DNA from: Granulosicoccus sp045110515
Lineage (GTDB): Bacteria > Pseudomonadota > Gammaproteobacteria > Granulosicoccales > Granulosicoccaceae
Direction: 5' to 3'
Assembly: GCA_045110515.1 (NCBI GenBank)
Contig: JBGCGD010000004.1
Coordinates: forward strand, 62,001 to 126,000
Length of the DNA: 64,000 nt
In this document: positions 42,063-51,556 of the stretch, in pieces
Position numbering within the stretch: position 1 is the stretch's first letter
How the letters are laid out: each line of letters begins with the position of its first letter
Made by a program: the position numbers and the translations under genes
The notes under the pieces: generated by a model
What the model was told of the DNA's origin: nothing
The model's database searches: none
The model's input: only the letters and a program-made list of their open reading frames with translations

Positions 42063-43832
42063 TTAATAGTAATAACGAATGCCTAGACCAAGCAAATCGT
42101 TATCGCCGAGTTCAAAGCGTGATACGACATCTAAGTGCGGTGTCAGGTGCCAGTACGCACCACCAAAGGCTTTCAAATCTCCCTTAAAGAAGGTGCTGTA
42201 GCCTAAACCACCTCGTAGTTCCATCTGGCGATTGATAACCATTCGTGTTGCCGCGCCAAAATACAAGCCGGAACTTCCATAGTTCACCGAAATACTGGAA
42301 TCTTGATCGTCTTCGAGTTGAAACGTCCCGTGCTCGACGCCTGCCTGCAACACCATCGTAAAACGGTCTGCAACACGGGGGGTCAAGTACATGCCTCCGC
42401 CAATCATCACTTCTTGATAGGTGTTCGTGACCGCGACGCGTCCAACATAGTGGAACCGGGAGTGACTCTCCGTACTCCCTTTCACAACGACACCATTCCC
42501 GCCAACATCAAAATTGGCGGGCATTGCTTCAACGTAGGAAAATTTATCTTCTCTGCTTCTAACACTAGCCGGAAGCTTCAGGGCGGATAATACCCCTACT
42601 TGCGACACACTGTTTTCAGTCGCTGATTTTTGCAATTCATCGTTGGCCGCAGCGACTTGCTCTAGGGTGTTTATCACAGGTAAGTCAGCCTCAGCAACAA
42701 CTGCCTCTTTCTTCACCTGGGGTTTAACCACAATAGTTTCAGAGCTTGCCGCAATTGTTGGCAACAATTCTGATTTTTTAATCGCAGACAACTCTGTAGC
42801 CGGGTTTGTTGCAGGTTCTGGCAACACAGGTTCACGGGGGATTTGATTGCGGCTATCACGAATTGGCACATTAGCCTTCGGCGATGCCGAAGCCACTGGT
42901 TCAGTGACGGTAAAACTTTTATCTTTCGGCTTTTTTAAAACGGCAACCTTTTTGGTTTTCGCAACGCCGTTAACTCCATCTACGGCTTTACTCGTTTTTT
43001 TCTTTGGATTACCAAATTGCCGTCTGTAAAGATCTTTAGGCGGAATGCTACCATCATCGAGCAAGTAGACTTTGCCATCGAGAATAATCTTAGACCCGGG
43101 CTTACCCCCTTTAGCTGGAATATCGTCCCTGGCCTGCATGTAACGTTTACCTTCAATGGTTATCACTTTTCCCGTGAACGGTGGAAGCGTTTCCTTCTTA
43201 GCTAAATCAGGTTCGGTGGTTAAAGCCTTGCTGACAACTGAGTTTTTTTCAGGCTTCTGATCTTTCGCTGTGTCGGAGGGCTTTTGAACTGTCACCGATA
43301 TGACGACAGGTTTTTCAGAGTCGCTATTATTCTTCGATTTAGCAATCTCAGCTGCGAGCTTGGCAGCACCCTGAAGCTGTGTTTTGGCAACCTGCTTGTC
43401 TTTGGTGATCGCCCCAGAATCAGAGCTTGGTTGAGCAACCTTAGGTTTTTCAGCTTTCGGATTCTTCGCAAACGCCGATTTAAGATCCCACTGAGCCCCC
43501 GAGGGGTTATCTGAAGTATTGCTTAGGGTTATTTCACCTTTAAACGGACCGTGTCCACATTGAGGATCTTTGTAAACCGGGTAATTAAACTCACCATTTT
43601 TCTCAATTAACCCCGGCCCTGCGCCAATACGTTTACACACTTGCGCAACCGTTTGTCCACCAATAGGCGTTGGCACTATCGTGTTCATGATATCAGCGCC
43701 CAGCTCCCCCACACAGTAGCACTGGCCATCTGTCGAATAGCTACCACTCCATTGCGAAGCATGCGATGGAGACAACAAGAGATGAGCGCCGATAAACAAC
43801 GCTAACGAAGATTTGACTATGTGCGGCCGCAT
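42063..43832 (-). CDS. Putative outer-membrane barrel protein with Cys-rich N-domain
   Basis: 589-residue exported protein that I do not recognise as a whole. The signal peptide ends SHA|SQ near residue 26. An N-terminal domain (about 27-110) has five cysteines (QCYCVGE, QVCKRIG, PQCGHGPF, and others). A long Lys/Pro/Ser/Thr-rich linker (about 115-400) includes one small folded-looking segment, GKVITIEGKRYMQARDD. The last 170 residues look like alternating beta strands of a small outer-membrane barrel (FHYVGRVAVTNTYQEVMIGGGMY) and end in GIRYYY, an aromatic end typical of barrel proteins. ATG at 43832 has GGA eight bases upstream. It heads a two-gene unit with the GH16 lipoprotein. Confidence 0.65.
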   Translation of the reverse strand: MRPHIVKSSLALFIGAHLLLSPSHASQWSGSYSTDGQCYCVGELGADIMNTIVPTPIGGQTVAQVCKRIGAGPGLIEKNGEFNYPVYKDPQCGHGPFKGEITLSNTSDNPSGAQWDLKSAFAKNPKAEKPKVAQPSSDSGAITKDKQVAKTQLQGAAKLAAEIAKSKNNSDSEKPVVISVTVQKPSDTAKDQKPEKNSVVSKALTTEPDLAKKETLPPFTGKVITIEGKRYMQARDDIPAKGGKPGSKIILDGKVYLLDDGSIPPKDLYRRQFGNPKKKTSKAVDGVNGVAKTKKVAVLKKPKDKSFTVTEPVASASPKANVPIRDSRNQIPREPVLPEPATNPATELSAIKKSELLPTIAASSETIVVKPQVKKEAVVAEADLPVINTLEQVAAANDELQKSATENSVSQVGVLSALKLPASVRSREDKFSYVEAMPANFDVGGNGVVVKGSTESHSRFHYVGRVAVTNTYQEVMIGGGMYLTPRVADRFTMVLQAGVEHGTFQLEDDQDSSISVNYGSSGLYFGAATRMVINRQMELRGGLGYSTFFKGDLKAFGGAYWHLTPHLDVVSRFELGDNDLLGLGIRYYY

Positions 43833-44070
43833 TTGCGATTCCAAGGGCGTAAGTTCTCGTTAAAGCGAAACAGAAAACATGCCATCACATTGCCAACGCA
43901 TTAAAGCATGACCGGATTCGAATTCCGATGCTAATCCATCAAGGCTTCAACCGAGGTTCCGATAACTACCTAATAGTGGTTGAACACGAGGTTTACGACC
44001 TCGACAACACGCCGAGTAACGCACAGTTATGTGCGACAACTCACACAACGGACTGCCTTCGGTATCAACA

Positions 44071-45813
44071 ATGAATCACGCTAAATTCACAGAGAAAGGT
44101 CGGGTTACTTGCCTATGGCATGTTCCCGTATCTGTTGTTTTGCTGTCGTTTTTGAGCGCGTGCGCTGATGGCACTACCAGCGATGCAACGAGCTCGAATG
44201 CGACAGGCTCAACTGCGGTTGCAGGCCCTTCGGTGAGCGCCGCTCAGCTGTCCAACGATGCAAGTTACTCGATTGCGTTTGCGCAGGCCGTTGCTGCTGG
44301 CGATATAGAGGCCCCAGATCCGCTTCAGCCAGCTAGCGCTAACCCGAATATCGGTGCGGCCAACCCCGATACGACCGAGCCTACGGACACTCCAGACAAC
44401 GCTGTCTCAGTTCCTAGTGTTGAAAATTCAGAGCAAGAAGAATCCTCTTCAGGTACCGACACGAATTCGGAAACATCACAACCGAACTCTGAGACAACCT
44501 CAAATAGTGATTCAGAATCTGACACCGACTCAACCACTGAATCCAATCCGGATGCATTGCAATTACCAGAAGAGCCCAGCAGCACCGGTGAAGATACAGG
44601 CACTGAACCGGATGCAGGCGTCAGCGAGGAAGCACCACCCACAACCGAATTTTTCTCCGCTACAACTCCTGGTTTTAATGGTGAGATATTGGATGATTCT
44701 ATTCGCGTAACCTGGCCTGTTGATCCCAATGCCCGCGGATATAACGTTTACAGACAAGCCCAGTTCGTGACCTCGGTATTTACCGAAGAATACATTGATG
44801 AGGATGTCTTCGACCGCGACTACTATTACGAGATTCAAGCTTTCGACAATTCAGATACCCTCTACTATGTGGCAACCGGTCTTACCGTAAAAGCGCGAAC
44901 CTTCGGACACATAGATCCAGAAGCACCCGTGCCGAATAACAACTTGTTAGATGACTACCAACTTGTTTTCTCTGATGAGTTTAACGGCGATTCTCTCGAC
45001 ACCAGTAAATGGAATACAGCGTATTTGTGGGGAACCGACCTTGTTATTAATAGCGAGGAACAATACTACGTCGATATTGCGAACGAGCCCGACTTCGGCT
45101 TCAATCCGTTCACATTCGATGGCAATAACCTCACTATTAATTCCATTGAAACACCGCCAGAGCTTGCCAGCAAATCGTTGAATCAACCTTATTTATCCGG
45201 CGTAATTACAAGCTATGACGCTTTTAAGTTCACTTACGGTTATGTTGAAACTCGTGCAAAAGTCACTTTCGGTAGAGGGTATTGGCCCGCGTTCTGGCTG
45301 CTTAATGCCTACTATGTAGACGATAAACCCGAGATTGATATCATGGAATTTATCGGGAACGACCAGGATGTTGTTTACCATACGTACCACTACTACGATT
45401 CGGAAGGGCAGCTACGCTCCACCGAGTCTAAACCAACACCCGGTGTCGACTATACATCTGACTTTCATACCTACGGTGTGGAATGGAAACCGGGCACGCT
45501 AATTTTTTATATCAACAATGTAGAAGTGCATCGAGTAACGGATGCAAAGGTATCTCAACAAGAAATGTATGTCATCGCTAATACTGCCTTAGGCGGATGG
45601 TGGGCGGGATCGCCAGATGCGACTACACCTTTTCCGGGGAAGTACACACTGGACTACATTAGGGTCTATCAAAAGACAACCCCCTATGACGACGTTCTGC
45701 TTGATGATGGTTTAACTCAAGTACCTTATGCAGACGATATCATTGGAAGAGCGTCTCCAAGTCATCGCCCTTCTATCGAAGATTGGCCCGAAGGCTACCC
45801 TGACGGTCTATAA
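44071..45813 (+). CDS. GH16-family glycoside hydrolase lipoprotein with FN3-like domain
   Basis: 580-residue lipoprotein, lipidated Cys at C31 (SFLSAC). A long Ser/Thr/Glu/Asp-rich linker (to about 190) leads to a fibronectin-III-like domain (about 193-278). The GH16 catalytic domain (about 294-540) has the complete active site E421-I-D423-I-M-E426. GH16 enzymes cleave beta-1,3 or beta-1,4 bonds in laminarin, agar, carrageenan and related marine glycans; the precise substrate cannot be told. ATG at 44071 gives a normal signal peptide; ATG at 44029 is also open. It is divergent from the barrel-protein/GH16 unit and is the paralogue of the 41113-42048 gene. Confidence 0.87.
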   Translation: MNHAKFTEKGRVTCLWHVPVSVVLLSFLSACADGTTSDATSSNATGSTAVAGPSVSAAQLSNDASYSIAFAQAVAAGDIEAPDPLQPASANPNIGAANPDTTEPTDTPDNAVSVPSVENSEQEESSSGTDTNSETSQPNSETTSNSDSESDTDSTTESNPDALQLPEEPSSTGEDTGTEPDAGVSEEAPPTTEFFSATTPGFNGEILDDSIRVTWPVDPNARGYNVYRQAQFVTSVFTEEYIDEDVFDRDYYYEIQAFDNSDTLYYVATGLTVKARTFGHIDPEAPVPNNNLLDDYQLVFSDEFNGDSLDTSKWNTAYLWGTDLVINSEEQYYVDIANEPDFGFNPFTFDGNNLTINSIETPPELASKSLNQPYLSGVITSYDAFKFTYGYVETRAKVTFGRGYWPAFWLLNAYYVDDKPEIDIMEFIGNDQDVVYHTYHYYDSEGQLRSTESKPTPGVDYTSDFHTYGVEWKPGTLIFYINNVEVHRVTDAKVSQQEMYVIANTALGGWWAGSPDATTPFPGKYTLDYIRVYQKTTPYDDVLLDDGLTQVPYADDIIGRASPSHRPSIEDWPEGYPDGL

Positions 45814-45836
45814 AGAGTGAGCTCAGAGGCTGCAGT

Positions 45837-46454
45837 TTATGCAGTCTCAAACGGCTCTAAATAGAATCCAAACGTCCTCACTAAAATTTCAAACGCCGCT
45901 GACATGAGCTCTTCCCTATCCGGCTCTCCAATGGCATAGAGTCCAACGGTGTATCCTAGACCGCTTATTTGTGCTTGATAGATCGTTAAGTCAACGTCCT
46001 GCACCCCGGTCTCAGTCGCTTTTATATCCAGCATATCAATCCATGCGGGACGCCCATCTATCGAGACATCTATGCGGTTACTGCCATCGGTTTCAAAAGC
46101 ACCTGAATCACTACCCGGTAATATCTCGATCATGATGTAATCGGCGAAGAGGTCGGAATCACCATTCCTGGGCGCTTCAAATCCAACGGTATATCCTGGC
46201 TCAAGCACACTGAAGTCATCGGGCTGAACCGCGACTATTTTACTCCAGCCTGCAGGAATGGCGACGCTGAAACCATAGTCATCATCCTCGTAGTATTCAA
46301 TATCCATGAGGAGCTCAACCGATGACTCCAATGCAACATGGCTGCTGTCAGCATTGGCTGTTTTAGCAGGAAACGGATAGCTTGTCACCAATGCTGAAGC
46401 GCAAAAGCCCAAGATCAGTGGCACAAGGAGTACAGGTCTCATGCTCTCAAGCAT
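45837..46454 (-). CDS. Secreted protein of unknown function, PsbP/DUF1795-like
   Basis: 205-residue exported protein: N-terminal hydrophobic segment VLLVPLILGFCASALVTS followed by an acidic region. The core YGFSVAIPAGWSKI, then PGYTVGFEAPRNGDSDLFADYIMIEILPG and IDGRPAWIDML, resembles the PsbP/Mog1-like fold of small periplasmic proteins with the 'GFSVxxPxGW' start. No catalytic motif is seen. It lies 108 bases after the TSP3 lipoprotein gene on the same strand and may be the tail of that gene run. The start may be ATG at 46454 or at 46442. Confidence 0.6.
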   Translation of the reverse strand: MLESMRPVLLVPLILGFCASALVTSYPFPAKTANADSSHVALESSVELLMDIEYYEDDDYGFSVAIPAGWSKIVAVQPDDFSVLEPGYTVGFEAPRNGDSDLFADYIMIEILPGSDSGAFETDGSNRIDVSIDGRPAWIDMLDIKATETGVQDVDLTIYQAQISGLGYTVGLYAIGEPDREELMSAAFEILVRTFGFYLEPFETA

Positions 46455-46562
46455 GCCTACTATGGGAGTTCGATTCCGAGAGCGGTGACTCAGAACGGTT
46501 ATATCGCCACTAATCTGTAATACGCAAACTCACCAATCGGGGTGAGTGAAATCTCAAAGACT

Positions 46563-48758
46563 CTAAACCTGGCAAACGTCACCAACACCGTCGTTGTCGG
46601 TATCTAACTGATCAGCATTGGCGACAGCGGGGCAATTATCGTCAGCGTCTGCGACTAAATCACCGTCACTATCAAGTAACGTGTCACACACGTCACCCGT
46701 ACCGTCACCGTCTGTATCTAACTGATCGGCATTGGCGACTGCGGGACAATTATCATCAGCGTCAGCAACCGTGTCACCGTCGCTATCTGTCAACACGTCA
46801 CAGGCATCACCAATACCATCACCGTCTGTATCAGTTTGAGCGGCATTGGCATCATTTGGACAGTTGTCAACGGCATTTAGCACGCCGTCGCCATCTAGAT
46901 CTAAACCATTAGTCGTGTCGCAGACGTCACCTATTCCGTCGCCATCTGTATCTGTCTGATCCGCATTTGCATCTACGGGGCAATTGTCATCTGCGTCAGC
47001 AATTAGATCGCCGTCACTGTCAGTCAACGTGTCACAAGCATCGCCGATACCATCACCGTCAGTGTCGGTTTGCGCAGCGTTGGCATCATTTGGGCAGTTA
47101 TCAGCAGCGTTGTCTATTCCATCATTGTCTAAATCAAGACCGTTGGTTGAATCACAGACATCACCTATTCCATCGCCGTCCGCATCTGCTTGATCGGCGT
47201 TTGGAATAGCCGGACAGTTATCAGCCGGATTGTTTACAGAGTCGTTATCCGGATCCAGACCATTGGTCGGATCACAAACGTCACCGATACCGTCACCATC
47301 GACATCAGCCTGATCACTGTTTGCATCGGTAGGGCAGTTGTCCAGGGGGTCATTAACATTATCGCCATCGGGGTCCAAGCCATTAGTTAAATCACAGGCA
47401 TCACCGATTCCATCCCCATCAACGTCTGCCTGATCACTATTGGCATCGGTTGGGCAATTATCTGCAGGATCATTGACACCATCATCATCTGGGTCCAGAC
47501 CGTTTATTGCATCGCATACGTCACCTATGGAATCACCATCAACATCGTTTTGATCGGCATTAGAGATGGCCGGACAGTTATCTACGGCATCTCTGACTCC
47601 ATCGCCGTCAGAATCTGTGTCGTCAGATAAATCACACAGATCACCAAGACCATCATTGTCAATATCCGCTTGATCAGGGTTCGCGCGTGCTGGACAGTTA
47701 TCTACATCGTTGTTTACACCATCACCATCCGTGTCGTCATCGTTGATGAGATCACAAGCATCGCCCGCCCCATCATTGTCGATATCAGCCTGATCCGGAT
47801 TCGAATTGGTTGGACAATTATCAGTCTCATCCGGGATGCCATCATTGTCTTCATCCTTAGGAGGATCCTCAGCATCCAGTGCATCAGTGCCCTGCGCAGT
47901 TTCCTGTATGTTGCTCAGTTCGTCGTCGTCACTGTTGTAGCTATCGGTCTCATAATCGTTCTCTCCAATGACAACCGTTGTGCCACCACCCGCGTTCTGA
48001 TTACGCGAAACATGTGCGATAAGCAGCGTTTGTTCCGTAGTCGAATAAAAATTAACATCGATAAGCGGATCGGAGTTTTCAGTGACTGTGACGCTACCTT
48101 GCCAGTCATTACCTTCACGCGTTAGCAAGACAGGCGTCCCGTTAACAGTAGCGGTTGCATCCACAGCCGCTTTACGTTCTTCGGTCGCATCAACCATCTC
48201 GACGGGTAATTTCAGTTGAACAACCAAATTCACGAGTACTGGTGGTGCTATGGGCGACGTCGAGTCGTTGAACAAAAAACCTTCGCGACGTTCTTGAAGA
48301 TTGGAATACCCGTCGCCGTCCGCATCCATAGACGTATCGAATTCAGTGAACCTCAACAATACAGGGCTTGAAACAGATCCGACATTTAGCGGCTTACTTG
48401 CACGGGCCAGAGGTAGCTCCTCGCCCTCTAAAAGCTCTACCCATTCTATGGATACAACCGTTGAGGAAAGAGGCGGCAAGGTTGTTTGAAATACGTATTG
48501 GCCTTCGGCATCAGACTCGATTTCGAAAGTCTGTCCGTTGATCGTTACGCGCAGTCTAAGATTCGGTCGAATAATAGTTCGTGATTGCAGCAGTATGTCT
48601 GGTGCGGTGAATGCCATGTTGGCCATCCCATCTGCAACACCGACCGTGTTGGTATCATCCTGCTGATTGCAGCCGGAAACAAACGAAAGCACTGTTGCCA
48701 ATAATACTGCACTAAACAGTCGAGACAACAGCCGTTTGAAACGTCCTTGATTCATCAT
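46563..48758 (-). CDS. Lipoprotein with eleven thrombospondin type 3 repeats
   Basis: 731-residue acidic lipoprotein. The signal peptide ends VSGC with the lipidated Cys at C30. Residues about 40-300 form beta-rich, Ig-like or carboxypeptidase-regulatory-like domains (including LRVTINGQTFEIESDAEGQYVF). From about residue 303 to the C-terminus stand eleven thrombospondin type 3 repeats of the form DxDGDGxxDxxDNCPxxxNxxQxDxDxDGxGDxCD, each expected to bind calcium and form a disulfide. The chain ends in the last repeat with no further domain. Its ATG overlaps the stop of the upstream gene by four bases, so the two are translationally coupled. The function is unknown; surface exposure and calcium-dependent rigidity are inferred. 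Confidence 0.88.
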   Translation of the reverse strand: MMNQGRFKRLLSRLFSAVLLATVLSFVSGCNQQDDTNTVGVADGMANMAFTAPDILLQSRTIIRPNLRLRVTINGQTFEIESDAEGQYVFQTTLPPLSSTVVSIEWVELLEGEELPLARASKPLNVGSVSSPVLLRFTEFDTSMDADGDGYSNLQERREGFLFNDSTSPIAPPVLVNLVVQLKLPVEMVDATEERKAAVDATATVNGTPVLLTREGNDWQGSVTVTENSDPLIDVNFYSTTEQTLLIAHVSRNQNAGGGTTVVIGENDYETDSYNSDDDELSNIQETAQGTDALDAEDPPKDEDNDGIPDETDNCPTNSNPDQADIDNDGAGDACDLINDDDTDGDGVNNDVDNCPARANPDQADIDNDGLGDLCDLSDDTDSDGDGVRDAVDNCPAISNADQNDVDGDSIGDVCDAINGLDPDDDGVNDPADNCPTDANSDQADVDGDGIGDACDLTNGLDPDGDNVNDPLDNCPTDANSDQADVDGDGIGDVCDPTNGLDPDNDSVNNPADNCPAIPNADQADADGDGIGDVCDSTNGLDLDNDGIDNAADNCPNDANAAQTDTDGDGIGDACDTLTDSDGDLIADADDNCPVDANADQTDTDGDGIGDVCDTTNGLDLDGDGVLNAVDNCPNDANAAQTDTDGDGIGDACDVLTDSDGDTVADADDNCPAVANADQLDTDGDGTGDVCDTLLDSDGDLVADADDNCPAVANADQLDTDNDGVGDVCQV
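46566..47849 (-). repeat. Coding tandem array of eleven TSP3 units
   Basis: About 1.3 kb of DNA encodes eleven units of 36-42 residues. Units near the C-terminal end, read from the left edge of the array, are almost identical at the DNA level (for instance, the repeated blocks around 46610-46660 and 46730-46780), which indicates recent duplication or gene conversion. Units nearer the N-terminus are more diverged. Confidence 0.85.
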
Positions 48759-49354
48759 GGTAGTTGATCCACTACGACAGTTACGGGCACGCCAGCACTA
48801 GAGCTACCTCCTCCGCCAGCTGCAGACGCCAGCACACCAACCACTAACAGTCCTACTGCGCCATAAAGTAGTTTTCGGTTAAACGATATACCCGATGTTT
48901 CAACCGGCTCATTAGTCACTTGTGCCACAGGTGTCTTCGGTGTAACTAATTGTCGCTCTATAGGGTCAAACGCGAAACCTTGTAAGGCTCGATTACCGGC
49001 GCTATCAAAGGCTTCGATGTAATACTGGATAAACGTTGCAGCGGGTGGTAACTCTTCGCTAGAAACGGTCGCTGTGTAAATACCACTATTACCTAGTATG
49101 TTTAGCTGGCGCTTCAGATACGGTGTTGATTCAGCAAAGCGGTAATACAAGGTAACGCTGCCAATTTCTGTGTTGTCCGCCACCGAGGCTGCAAATACCT
49201 GACTGTCTCCGGCATTGCCAGAGGAGACAGCCTCGAACTCTATAACAGGCGGTTCAATATCCGCTGACTGCGCATTAACCACACCTGGCATGGAGAACAG
49301 CTGCAGGAAGGTGATGAGCATCACCACTAAGCGTTTGCTAACGTTATCTAACAT
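48755..49354 (-). CDS. Secreted Ig-like protein with C-terminal membrane anchor
   Basis: 199-residue protein. The signal peptide ends VVNA|QS at about residue 28. One Ig/FN3-like domain (about 35-135) contains VADNTEIGSVTLYYRF, GIYTATVSSEELPPAATFIQYYIEAFDSAGNRA. A C-terminal hydrophobic helix (LLYGAVGLLVVGVLASAAG) is followed by a Gly/Ser-rich tail. The predicted topology is periplasmic with a C-terminal membrane anchor. ATG at 49354 is chosen because a longer frame begins at TTG and overlaps the upstream gene. It starts 35 bases after the coiled-coil gene and overlaps the TSP3 gene by four bases. I know no assigned function. Confidence 0.75.
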   Translation of the reverse strand: MLDNVSKRLVVMLITFLQLFSMPGVVNAQSADIEPPVIEFEAVSSGNAGDSQVFAASVADNTEIGSVTLYYRFAESTPYLKRQLNILGNSGIYTATVSSEELPPAATFIQYYIEAFDSAGNRALQGFAFDPIERQLVTPKTPVAQVTNEPVETSGISFNRKLLYGAVGLLVVGVLASAAGGGGSSSAGVPVTVVVDQLP

Positions 49355-49389
49355 AAAATTTGAATTACCTGATGGCGAGTATTCAACGC

Positions 49390-51402
49390 TTACCAACTAA
49401 TAGCTGACCAATCATTGCCGTCGCGGCTACTGATCAAACGAATTGACTGCATATCGGAAGGCGGCACAGCGAGGCTACCGTCAGCCCTCTCAATGGATTT
49501 AATCTGCAGCGTTCCATTGATCTCACCAGTCGCATCACTCGTGGACACATTGCGGATTCGTACATCAATGCCAACGCTGTTTTCAAACACCTGCATAAAT
49601 TGTTGAACACGCAGTCCCGAACGCTTCGTCAAACTGACGACCTGTCCAATGTCTCGACTGCTGATCGCTTTCTGTAAATCTGTAAATTTTTTGTAAACCG
49701 TTTGGAGATCGTCGTCAGTGATTGCACGGGGAGCTACGTTGACCACACTTGTATTGTTTTCAAAACCTTCCGTTGATTGTGATTTAGCCACTGCAACGGC
49801 GTTGCGATTTTGGGTCCGGCTCGCAGCCTGAGCAGCTGCAGCGTTTGCTGCCTCTATCTCGCGTACGCGTGCTAGTCTTTGCTCTAAGACAGTACGTCGC
49901 TCTGCAGCCGCTCTTTCGTTGGCAATACGTCTATCTGTTGCGATACGATCGGCTTCGGCTATTTGTCGTCTGGCCTCTTCCCTTGCAGTTTCTTCTAACG
50001 CATCCAGGCGAATTTTTTCGGCCCTCGCAGCCGTAAGTTCCGAAGCGGTTCGAGCTTGTTGTCGTTGCTGTAGTCTGGCCGCTTCTGCGCGAGCGGCTTC
50101 TGTCGTGGCGGCTTCATCAGCAGCGGCTCTAGCTTGCTGCCTGGCTTCTTCAGCAGCGGCTTCAACACTATCGCGTGACTGCTGGCGCGCTAATGCTTGT
50201 TCTTGCGTAGCTAGCAGCCTCTGCTCTTCCAGACGAGCCGCTTCATCGGCTGCAGCCTGCGCAGTCTGTCGCTGTACATTCAAACGTTCTTGTTCTGCAG
50301 CCAGTTGTTCAGTCCGACGCACTTCCGCCAATCGAGCGGCCTCTATCGAAGCGACTCGGGCAGCTTCCGCTTGGCGACGATCTTCTTGCCTTGCAGCCTC
50401 AGCCACTTGCGAAGCCTGAAGCTGAACGGCAGCCTCATTTTTTAATTCTGCAATGTTGGCCTCAATGGCTTGGAATTCAGAAGCGCCGTACCCGTACAAC
50501 GTTCTATCCATGGAATTCAACGCTCGCTCAGCATCAGCATAGGCCCCGCTACTAACAAGAGCTTCCAACGCCGCTAACTGTTCGCGAAATTGCACCATGA
50601 GAGAAGACGGTTCTGCAAGGTTTCCTGCACTATCAGGAGCCACGTCACTCAGCGCCGTGTTAGTGTCGGCAACAGCGGGCTCTACCTTTGCCTCCACTAC
50701 CCCCGTATTTTCATCATTCTCAACCGTTGCGTTTAATGATGAGGGCAGTTCGCCGCGCTGAGTTTCTGACAAAAACTCATCATCGAACGCCAGTTCAGTT
50801 TGCGAATGGATGAGCTGGTCTAGTTTCCCCGAAAAATAAAGGTAACTAACTCCACCCACTATCAACAAGGCTGCAGTACCTAGGGCGAACCATCTGATCA
50901 AACTTTCTTTTGGATCTTCGTCAGGCTGATCAAAAGTGGTTGCCACCCCTTCACGCCAGTCGTTACCGAAATCCAGTTCATTACGATTGCCACGTTTAAG
51001 TGAACTGAACTCCTTCTCAAGTTCTATGTCCTCATCATTGGCAGGCGACTGCGTCGGTGGACGTACGTTGCTCTGTCGATTTCGTGCAGTCCGCTTTTTC
51101 TTGACCGGACGAAGGTCAGGAGCACTTAAAGTAGTGTCTTCGAGAAAATCTAAGTCGTCTACATTTTTAGCATGCTTAGCCGTCGTAAGCGGTGGCGGAG
51201 GTGCTACAGGATCTCCGGGTTTCGGTGGTAGAAGAGGTCCAGATTTTGAAACCGGTACGGGTGGTCTGATGGTAGGCATGGTCCTACGCATGGACTTTTT
51301 AGCTACTTTTCTGCGAGCAGTTTGCTCCTCGTCGCCTTCTGAAAGGAAGTCGAACATGGACTCGTGGTCCGGTTTGTTACGATCGAATTCTGGTTTCGAC
51401 AT
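49390..51402 (-). CDS. TolA-like inner-membrane protein with long coiled coil
   Basis: 670-residue protein not assignable to a named family. Residues 1-170 are cytoplasmic, Lys/Arg- and Pro-rich (PPVPVSKSGPLLPPKPG). One membrane helix lies at about 171-191 (WFALGTAALLIVGGVSYLYF). An acidic periplasmic stretch is followed by an Ala/Arg/Glu/Gln-rich coiled coil at about 315-545. A small C-terminal domain (about 560-670) begins DDDLQTVYKKFTDLQKAISSRD and resembles NTF2-like folds in pattern. The layout resembles TolA/TonB-type proteins. Gene order links it with two downstream envelope proteins. Palindromes upstream may be its operator. Confidence 0.78.
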   Translation of the reverse strand: MSKPEFDRNKPDHESMFDFLSEGDEEQTARRKVAKKSMRRTMPTIRPPVPVSKSGPLLPPKPGDPVAPPPPLTTAKHAKNVDDLDFLEDTTLSAPDLRPVKKKRTARNRQSNVRPPTQSPANDEDIELEKEFSSLKRGNRNELDFGNDWREGVATTFDQPDEDPKESLIRWFALGTAALLIVGGVSYLYFSGKLDQLIHSQTELAFDDEFLSETQRGELPSSLNATVENDENTGVVEAKVEPAVADTNTALSDVAPDSAGNLAEPSSLMVQFREQLAALEALVSSGAYADAERALNSMDRTLYGYGASEFQAIEANIAELKNEAAVQLQASQVAEAARQEDRRQAEAARVASIEAARLAEVRRTEQLAAEQERLNVQRQTAQAAADEAARLEEQRLLATQEQALARQQSRDSVEAAAEEARQQARAAADEAATTEAARAEAARLQQRQQARTASELTAARAEKIRLDALEETAREEARRQIAEADRIATDRRIANERAAAERRTVLEQRLARVREIEAANAAAAQAASRTQNRNAVAVAKSQSTEGFENNTSVVNVAPRAITDDDLQTVYKKFTDLQKAISSRDIGQVVSLTKRSGLRVQQFMQVFENSVGIDVRIRNVSTSDATGEINGTLQIKSIERADGSLAVPPSDMQSIRLISSRDGNDWSAISW

Positions 51403-51425
51403 AAGCTACGAGTCAATGTGATTCA

Positions 51426-51440
51426 GATACAACGTGTATC
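51426..51440. promoter_or_regulatory. Operator-like palindrome GATACA-N3-TGTATC
   Basis: Perfect 6-bp arms with a 3-base spacer, centred about 31 bases upstream of the coiled-coil gene start. Size and spacing fit a dimeric regulator site; no regulator gene is nearby. Confidence 0.4.
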
Positions 51441-51519
51441 ACAGTTTTTTGGATTAGCATGCTCCAATGATAAACGATATGGGAGCGTCAATAACCGGTA
51501 ATAGTGTGATGTTACAACG

Positions 51520-51556
51520 GTTTGCGGCATAATTTCCGATATGGTAATCCGCAAAC
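51520..51556. promoter_or_regulatory. Inverted repeat GTTTGCGG-N21-CCGCAAAC
   Basis: Perfect 8-bp arms separated by 21 bases, in the 169-bp gap between the small secreted protein gene and the coiled-coil gene. It could be a weak terminator of the upstream genes or a pair of half-sites for a regulator. Confidence 0.4.

Noticed and set aside
46566..47849. Regularly spaced repeats resembling a CRISPR array
   Set aside because: Units are coding, adjacent and without unique spacers; they are TSP3 repeats.
46967..48125. Several plus-strand frames over the TSP3 gene, with His/Arg-rich or Ile/Val-rich repetitive translations
   Set aside because: They are antisense readings of the repeat codons; no start signals and no family resemblance.
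49919..50419. 166-residue plus-strand frame rich in Ala, Ser and Cys
   Set aside because: Antisense of the coiled-coil codons (GCN/CGN bias); not a plausible protein.
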